A stretch of DNA of 64,000 nt from Hydrangea macrophylla (lineage: Eukaryota; Streptophyta; Magnoliopsida; Cornales; Hydrangeaceae): assembly GCA_033977485.1 (NCBI GenBank), contig CM066993.1:28200001-28264000 (forward strand), in the 5' to 3' direction. This document shows positions 57,316 through 64,000 of this stretch, in pieces. Position numbers and translations under genes: made by a program. The first letter of the stretch is position 1. Each line of letters opens with the position of its first letter. The notes below the pieces were generated by a model, which ran no database searches, was not told the DNA's origin, and saw only the letters and a list, made by a program, of their open reading frames with translations.

Positions 57316-60042
57316 TATAGACACCCAATTTTGACCACACTAATAGGATTTAGGGTGGACAACATCTTGGATGATTCGATGATGAAAAGTACCCCGTGGA
57401 AGGTACTGGATTTCAAACAATCAAAAGATCAAACTATGAAAAGTGACTTTAAGCTCAGAAAAGCCATTTTCCATGCATAAATCCCGGTTTTGTAGTCTCT
57501 CAGAATTCATATTCACTCAGGGTTATATGAACACGAAGTGTTCTAAATGCAGTATTCTAGATGTCCAGAGATTCAATTTTGAAGAAAATTTCGAAGTCAA
57601 CGTGCATTGAAAAGCAATTTTGAAAACGACGTCTTTTGATTTCAAAAAGACGACGAAAGTTCTGGAAGACTTTCGAGCTTCAATTGGGTTCAATTTTCAT
57701 TTCAAAACCTCCTGGAATATTTTTACACTGAAATTCAACTCGACAACATTCCAACGGTACATAAACGGACAATTTCGGACGCCAAAAAGCATTTTTACAA
57801 AAATCTGGAAAGCAATGCACGTAATTTTTGAAATAGAGCTTGAGGGCAACCAGGGGAACTAGGGGAACCCATAAAGGAAGTGGCGGGTCCCACAAAGGGG
57901 TAGAGGGTCCCCCCTAAGCCACCACCTATGTAGTGTCCCCCTCCATCGAGCTTTTTGAGTTCTAAGCCCTTCTAGAAGCCTCCTACAGCGAGGAAATTGC
58001 CTGGAAACTGCGTTTAGGCACTGAAATGGCCATTTTAACCCTTTTCTGACCTATAAAATCTCTGTTTTAACCCTAAAATTTTAGAGTTAAGTTTTCAAAA
58101 CTCTATATATAGATTTCTATTAGATCATCTTTGATATACAAGAGAGTATAGAGAAGGAAGTACATACAAGAGAGTACATACAAGTAAATATACTTGCAAG
58201 AGATAAGAATATACATAGAATTCAAGAGAGATTTCTAGAGAGAGGAAGTGAATTATGAAGGGAATTTCCATAAAATTAATCTCAAGATAATTATATTAGA
58301 GATTTGGACATCAATTGCCTCTCTTAAACTTCCATGGATGAGTGCTTGAAGAACTTGAAGAACACTTGAATAAGAAGACTCTTTAAATCAACTTTGAATG
58401 CATAATTGAGAATCCTCCAAGAGGTAGACATCATATTTCATCTCTAATTCCTACTTTTGCATATAGATCTACAAGTCTTGGATCTAGTTTAGTTTTATTT
58501 TATTTGTTAGAACTCTCATCTTCTTCCTCTCTTGTTCTTGACACACCCACAAAGCTAAATCCAAGTCTCTTTTAATTATTGATAATTCTTAATTAGAGAT
58601 TGATTTTTACTTTGATTTTTAATTTTGATTTCATTCTTCAATTTTAGTTTAGATCCATGCATAGATGATTATATATATGTATCTATTTTGAATTTCATGA
58701 TGGTTTGGAAGTATGATCTATGAGAAGGATGATTCTTATGTTCATACCTATCTCTTGATTATTCCTATTACCTAGAATTCCTATTGAATTTAATCTCTAA
58801 TAGGGTATTTGTAAGTTCCTTTGATCCATGGTCTAAAGTTCTTCATAGAACTTGAGGGCCAAATTGATTGGAAATCATGATAATTAAGTTGTTCTATGAG
58901 TTTGATCTCTCTAATAAGCTTCAACCAAAACCTAAGATGTTTTTCTCATACTTTACAATGGACTAGATAAAATTCAACAAAATAGATTGATTTTGTCCAT
59001 AAGATTTGGTCCACCAACCCATAGTTTGATGGATTTCAAATTTTCTGGATAAATTTGATGAATTAGCTTTCATTCGATCCGTTTTGAGAGTCACTAGGAT
59101 CTATATGCTATTTTTAGAAATTGTTGAGAAATCAGTGGACAGATTTGAACATAGTCTCTTTGTGCTTGAATTTTAGAAAATCTATAATAGTTATCGATGT
59201 TCCGCTTTTTGAGGATGATTCCTAACTCATGTATCTATATGCTGATGTAAAATCATGAGCATACGATCGAGTTAAGATTGTTTTCTAAGCGTTTGAAGTT
59301 GATACAACTATTCTGGAATTTTCTAGATTTAATTATAATCATGATTATGTATACAAACTGGTCATATCTTGATCACTCAACAATAATTGATGAATAAAAC
59401 TTGGTTTATGATACACCCAAAATTGGCTCTATCCCATGACTGAGTGGTTCCAATCAGCAGCCAGTCCATCATGCACAACTCCTCGGACAAGCATAATCCC
59501 GAGCGGTCTAGTCTACTCATCATCCCGAGCGGTTCATTCATGACCCGGTCAACAGGTCGGGAAAATCGCACGGACACATCCCACTGAGGGATCAGATCAT
59601 CCGGGCCCATAGGCATGATCCCGAGCACCACAGGCATGATCCCGAGCATCATAGGCATGATCCCGAGCATTACGGGCAGTTTTCTACTCAAGCTAGAAGA
59701 CCAATGGAAAGTGCAAGCTATTTCCTAATCCAATTAGGAAACCCCCACAATTAATGCTAATCTATATCAATTGGATTATATTTCCTTATCCATGTAAGAG
59801 TAGTTCTCTTACATCTATAAAAGAGACCACTCACCCCCCCCCCCATTGATGGGGCCAACTCTTTAGTCTACATAGCACCTCTATAAAATTCACCATTATA
59901 CGCATACACCCGGCCGGTATTACTGGTAGTGCCGCCCCTCTTTGTTGGCTCACCAGGCTCGCCGGTGATCTGCTAGTGAACGTGCTCAGACACACAAGTG
60001 GACGTAGGTACCTTCATTAACAAGGCCGAACCACATACAAAA

Positions 60043-60108
<66 letters not shown>

Positions 60109-61512
60109 AAATTGCTCTACTTTACTCTTACCAATTTTTGGCATCATCAGTTTATAAATCATCTAGGATAAATTTATGAGAGATAAAAAGCTTAGAATAA
60201 CTTGACTAACATGATTCATGAACTTATATTATGTTTTATATTCCTTTGTCAAGTGATACCAAATTTCCAAAATAATAGAGTCTGTTTAAAACAACTTTTT
60301 AGAGACCTTAAGATCATTACATGTCCATGGAATTATTTATTTCATAAACTACAATGAAATAGTTTTCTTTTGACACCAAATAGAGCTTCACATGATTTGT
60401 TTAGAATTAAGCATGATTTTTACAAGAATAGTGGATAGTCCTGATCCATTGTTCCCAAAACTCTTATTTCTCGAATTTCAAAAATGGTAAAGAGGATCTA
60501 CTTTTTGGAGAAGTTCTCTAAGAGATTTATCTAACTTTCTGTAGAAGGGTTTTAACCCAGCTCATGGTTAAGACAACTTTTGATAGGATTCATAAGAGGT
60601 TGCTGAATCTGTAAATTTGATTGATGACGTCTTTTCCTTGTTTATCATGTATATCATTTGTTTGCTTGTATTTTTGCAATGCTTGGGTATTTCTTGGTGT
60701 CTTAGTGCAGAGAATTGAATGTCTTGGATCCGGATTTCGATTTGTGGGTTTGCCTCGTCTACATGTGGCCTAGTGCCCTTGTATCATGTACTATCTCTAT
60801 CCTTTTTCTTAGAATTTTTCTAGGTTTACAACTTTGTTTTCAATAACACAATTCTATTAGGATAGTCCTCGTTTATATGCTTATATTTTAGAGACATCTT
60901 ATCTAGGATTGTTGCATGATTGGATTACACGTTTCCATCCTTTTTGCTTTTTGCGACTCCGCTTGAGTCAACTCAATGTAAGTCTTCTCGTTCCCTTTTG
61001 CATATCATTACATGTTTCCTTTATTTGTATCGGTCCTGAACTAGCCATTGTAAGTATATCTCTCTTGTATTGCATGTGCATTCGACTTCTACTTGATTTA
61101 ATCTCTTGACATGATTTTTCTTAGATGTTCCCTTTTGACATGTATATATTATCTAGTATGTTTGAGGAAACAACACCAATTATGAATTAAGAACAAAGAT
61201 ATTTGAATCAAGGCCTACCATTCGGTTGGGCGAGGAGGGGGTGCTTTAGTACTGCTTGGGCTCCTTCCCCTCTTGTACCAAGACCCCCGAACCTAGTATC
61301 TAGTAATGAAGGGCGAGTAACCTTATTCAATTTTGGGTGAGTTAAACTTGGATTTTCTAATTCTCGATAAAAATTGGGTGGCGACTCTTTGTCTCTAGGA
61401 TCGCGTGAGAAAGTCCTAGTTTTCCTTGAAGTGTGCTCCTTAGGATCCATCTTGGGACACTATCGAGGGACAATGCCAGGACCCACCCCTCATCCGCACA
61501 TCATGGTCCACA
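57316..61512 (+). repeat. 3' LTR of Tat-2 with a nested solo LTR
   Basis: Begins TATAGACACCC (the G of the terminal TG mutated to A) and ends ...GGTCCACA. It is collinear with 42058-45509 except for the 746 bp from 59409 to 60154 (741-bp insert plus its duplicated site). It carries TGGCGACTC at 61379-61387. Confidence 0.88.
59409..60149 (+). repeat. Solo LTR of another family, 741 bp, in the Tat-2 3' LTR
   Basis: TGATACACCC to ...GGCATCATCA with perfect duplication GTTTA (59404-59408 and 60150-60154). The empty site is visible in the other Tat-2 LTR at about 44152. Upstream of TATAAAAG (59818-59825) it has four tandem units of AGGCATGATCCCGAGCA type (59610-59670), a C run (59836-59845) and a (CT)n tract (60046-60107). 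No ORF. Confidence 0.9.
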
Positions 61513-61936
61513 GATGTCCAGGCATAAAACGTCGTCAACTTGTAAAAAGCTGAGTGAGTGGAAATTAAAACACTATCATAAGTATAATACAGTTACCAGT
61601 TATGAAGGACATAAGATGTAGTTCTAGTAGTAATATCTTTCTCTTTATTCCATTTCTATTAGTCGATTACTCACGTCTTGTTACCCAAGGACAGAAAAAG
61701 TATTCTGATTGAAGAACATGCTTGATAGTTTAACTTTATCAACATACCATTATTCTATCCACATCTTTTAAGGACATAACTACCACAATGCATTTTATAG
61801 ACACAATGTTAGTCCATCCCCCTGATTTTATGGACATAACAGCCACACTGCATGTCGGGGATAGAAAGTTTCAAACAATAGTATATTCTCTTATGCCATA
61901 ACTTAGCGACGTCTAATAGTTATCCCTGCCTACTAC
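61513..61936 (-). repeat. Tekay-related LTR, right piece
   Basis: Resumes from 42057 after the target duplication and aligns with about 15125-15600 of the Tekay LTR (GTCCAGGCATAAAACGTCGTCA, GCTGAGTGAGTGG, TTAGTCCATCCCC, ACTTAGCGACGTCTA). It stops abruptly at about 61936. Confidence 0.75.
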
Positions 61937-62160
61937 TTTTAGGGCTTGTTTGTTTGCTGGATAAGTAAGGGGTATTGGATTAAAATAGTCCAATACGGTT
62001 CAATGATGTGTTTTTTTAGCAATTTTCAATATAAACTAACTAAGGATAACAATGCCTCTGGTTAGCTTTAGTACTACCTAGGAGGGATAAAATAATACCA
62101 AGGGGGGGTCAGTGTTAAAAATCTCGGGAATAAGGGTTAATGGTATTGTGGTGTAAAATT
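61937..62160 (+). mobile_element. Possible terminus of a DNA transposon
   Basis: The Tekay-related LTR breaks off at CTTTTA and GGGCTTGTTTGTTTGC follows, like terminal repeats of PIF/Harbinger or hAT elements. A TTA just before it would suit a Harbinger target site. An inverted repeat, GTATTGGA...TCCAATAC (61972-61996), lies close by. The other end is not in the window. Confidence 0.35.
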
Positions 62161-62457
62161 ACAAAGCTGCCCCTTCCATATAAAACAGTCTCAACAAATC
62201 AGTTGTGTATTTGTCTCATATTTTTTAGAGATAGAAAGAGAAGGAGACAAGGGGTGACACAGACGAAGGAGAAAACACAGACGAAGGAGAAGAAAAAGGA
62301 AAAGAAGTAGGAGATGACACAGACCACAACGAAGGAGAAGATGAAGGAGCCGATCTTCATCACTGTTGCGGATTTGAGGTTCGTTAACATTAGATCTCAT
62401 TTTTTTTGGTTAGGGTTTTTGCAGATTTACTCAAAAAATGGTAGATCTACGCATATA

Positions 62458-62501
<44 letters not shown>

Positions 62502-64000
62502 TCTGAGCTTGGATATGTAAGTTTGACATTATATATGTTTATTTCATAATTTTGAACCAACAAATGAGACGGAACAATGAATCTTTGATTCCTTCTTGGT
62601 GATTTTATATTTCTTACATAATGATTTTTCGACTGAATGTTTCTAATTTTTTTTATACTGATTGTTTCTGATTTTATTGTTTATAATTTACATATATATA
62701 TATATATATATATTTAGGGAAGGTTAACTGTTAAGTTCTTTATCCAAGGAATTTTCTTCACTATTTAATAAGTCCTATATAGGGCATCCGAAAATGGTAT
62801 TCAACCCATAGTCCCATTTTTATTGGTTATAATTTACACACATATATATATATATATATTTAGGAAAGGTTATAAAAATATATACATTTGTTGCTATGGT
62901 CTTTTGCAAATTCTGGGTTCTCTTGAATGTTTAATTTTCTTCATTTTGTCTTCTTTTATATTCCCTCTTTGGTATTATGCTGCATATGGAATTTTCTTGT
63001 GAATTTTGTCACTCGATTTGAGCATCTCTCTATCTCTTGTTGGGTGATGTAGATGAGATTCTTGGTTTGGAAAGGTTGAAAATTGATTCCGTTTAAACAA
63101 AATGTTAATGGACAAAACTAATATTCCTAGCCTTTTTTTTAAAATTTTATGTGCATTAGATTAGTGCACTTTCTAAAGATCTTACACTATCAGCTATAAA
63201 ATCTTTAGCTTCCCACTAAAATGTCTAAAAGAACATTCACTTTGCCCAACTGGCCAAGCAACATACACATACATATTTATATTTGGCAATAATGCATTTT
63301 ACAATCTGATCATTGGGCCTTCATAGTTCAGATTGGCATATGTTTGGATTCATTTCATAGTACAAATTTCCATGTTTTTTTTTTTTTTTTTTGTAGTTCT
63401 TGATGTTAGTGTATCCTTTAGAAATGGACTAGGAGATTTAAATGTACATAATAGTGGTTTAAGGTGTATCATGTATATCATGTAAAACACATAGCATTGC
63501 TTTTTGAAAAATTGGCTATTGTTCCTAGAACTCTATTTTATTTTTTTGGGCCTCCCGTCTTTCAAATGCCAATGCAACTAAGTAGCTTAATGTAGATTTG
63601 ACGATGTCATCTTGTCATATTATTTGAGCACAAGGAGTTTAATTTCCTCATTTTTCAATTTGAGTAGTCCTGCAAATCTTCTATGGTACTGTTTGTTCTA
63701 TTTTCTTATTTGCCACATTTTCTATCTTCCTTCTCTTTGTTATTTTGTCTAGAAGTCTTTGTTATTCCTACATGGTTTTCGCTTTTGTTTAAAATCCAAA
63801 ATTTTCACTTGGTTCATTTGTTTCAATTACAATCAGAATCTCAATTTAAAGCAGTTGATTAAATTGAATGCCCCTCACGGTCAGTCTAAACATCAGTTCA
63901 TTTGTAAGTAGATTTCCCTTCATCTTCCTTTAAGCTTTATTCTATATGGTTACTCTAGTGGTTATGTGACTTTTTTTAGAAATACCTAAACTCCATTCTT
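62161..64000. other. Unassigned AT-rich region at the window end
   Basis: No supported gene. A TATA-like CATATAAAAC (62176) and an ATG at 62314 whose frame reaches a donor-like GAG|GTTCG (62379) could be a first exon, but the codons look like low-complexity GAAGGAGAAG repeats. It holds (CT)n at 62461-62498, (AT)n at 62690-62713 and 62840-62860, and a roughly 140-bp duplication around the (AT)n tracts (TTTAGGGAAGGTTA and TTTAGGAAAGGTTA). Confidence 0.3.

Larger units (their letters stand above)
42058..61512 (+). mobile_element. Complete Tat (Ogre-like) element lacking pol (Tat-2), 19,455 bp
   Basis: LTR, primer site, ORF1 remnant, repeat-rich 3' region, polypurine tract and LTR, flanked by the perfect 5-bp duplication GATGT at 42053-42057 and 61513-61517. 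The host LTR sequence is collinear across it. The internal region is about 11.8 kb; without the two inserted solo LTRs some 7 kb remain, with no gag knuckle, protease, RT or integrase that I can find. It is therefore a non-autonomous Tat derivative. LTR lengths match (3452 bp, and 3451 bp once the nested insert is removed), and many substitutions between them point to an old insertion. Confidence 0.88.

Noticed and set aside
57620..57895. ORFs shared between 42401-42760 and 57620-57895
   Set aside because: They recur only because the two Tat-2 LTRs are copies; lengths differ and there is no recognisable protein.
61208..61450. 80-codon ORF on the minus strand
   Set aside because: It lies wholly in the conserved 3' block of the Tat-2 LTR, and the partner LTR does not keep it open.
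62314..62520. Possible host gene first exon
   Set aside because: The frame is short, built from GAAGGAGAAG and CT repeats, and no homologous motif is visible; recorded only as unassigned sequence.

Overview
The window is a block of nested, mostly decayed LTR retrotransposons from a large, repeat-rich plant nuclear genome. I see no convincing host protein gene, tRNA, rRNA or bacterial-type feature. The lineages present (Athila, Tat/Ogre-like, Tekay-like chromovirus, Tork-like Copia, a TRIM-like element) are all plant lineages. The mix and AT-rich background suit a eudicot, but I cannot name the species.

Left half (1-30959). Four elements appear to sit inside one another. Athila-1 (+ strand, 3' part, 1-6151) ends with a TG...CA LTR and is followed directly by the 3' internal region of a Tat element (Tat-1, + strand, 6152-14794). 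Tat-1 carries several tandem repeat arrays and a 4.2 kb LTR enlarged by an internal duplication. Its end lies inside the 3' LTR of a minus-strand Tekay chromovirus (14795-25223; gag, PR, RT, RNase H, INT and chromodomain all recognisable but broken, plus an extra acidic ORF before gag). The Tekay element in turn interrupts the gag-protease region of Athila-2 (25224 onward), which has lost its polymerase and ends in an LTR followed by an intact Asp-tRNA primer site.

Middle (30960-41624). Directly after the Athila-2 primer site comes a 5'-truncated Tork-like Copia element, ending in a 3' LTR at 36732-38134. Its RNase H region is split by a compact non-coding LTR element of 2453 bp (33893-36345) with a perfect AATGC target duplication. 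A probable CACTA remnant and a lone LTR (38888-41005) follow.

Right half (41625-64000). A Tekay-related LTR (41625-42057 and 61513-about 61936) is split by a complete 19,455 bp Tat element (Tat-2, 42058-61512) with a perfect GATGT duplication. Tat-2 has two LTRs, an Arg-tRNA primer site and an ORF1 remnant but no visible pol. It has itself received a minus-strand Tat-A solo LTR (47218-50503), a Copia solo LTR (53236-54741) and a third solo LTR with a perfect GTTTA duplication (59409-60149). A possible DNA transposon end and unassigned sequence close the window.

The most striking signal cuts across families. Nearly every LTR promoter here carries short perfect or near-perfect palindromes just upstream of its TATA box, and each family has its own palindrome. 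In both Athila elements the same palindromes recur in an internal module that begins with a copy of the polypurine tract and lies ahead of the env-position region, so the element seems to hold a second, U3-like promoter.
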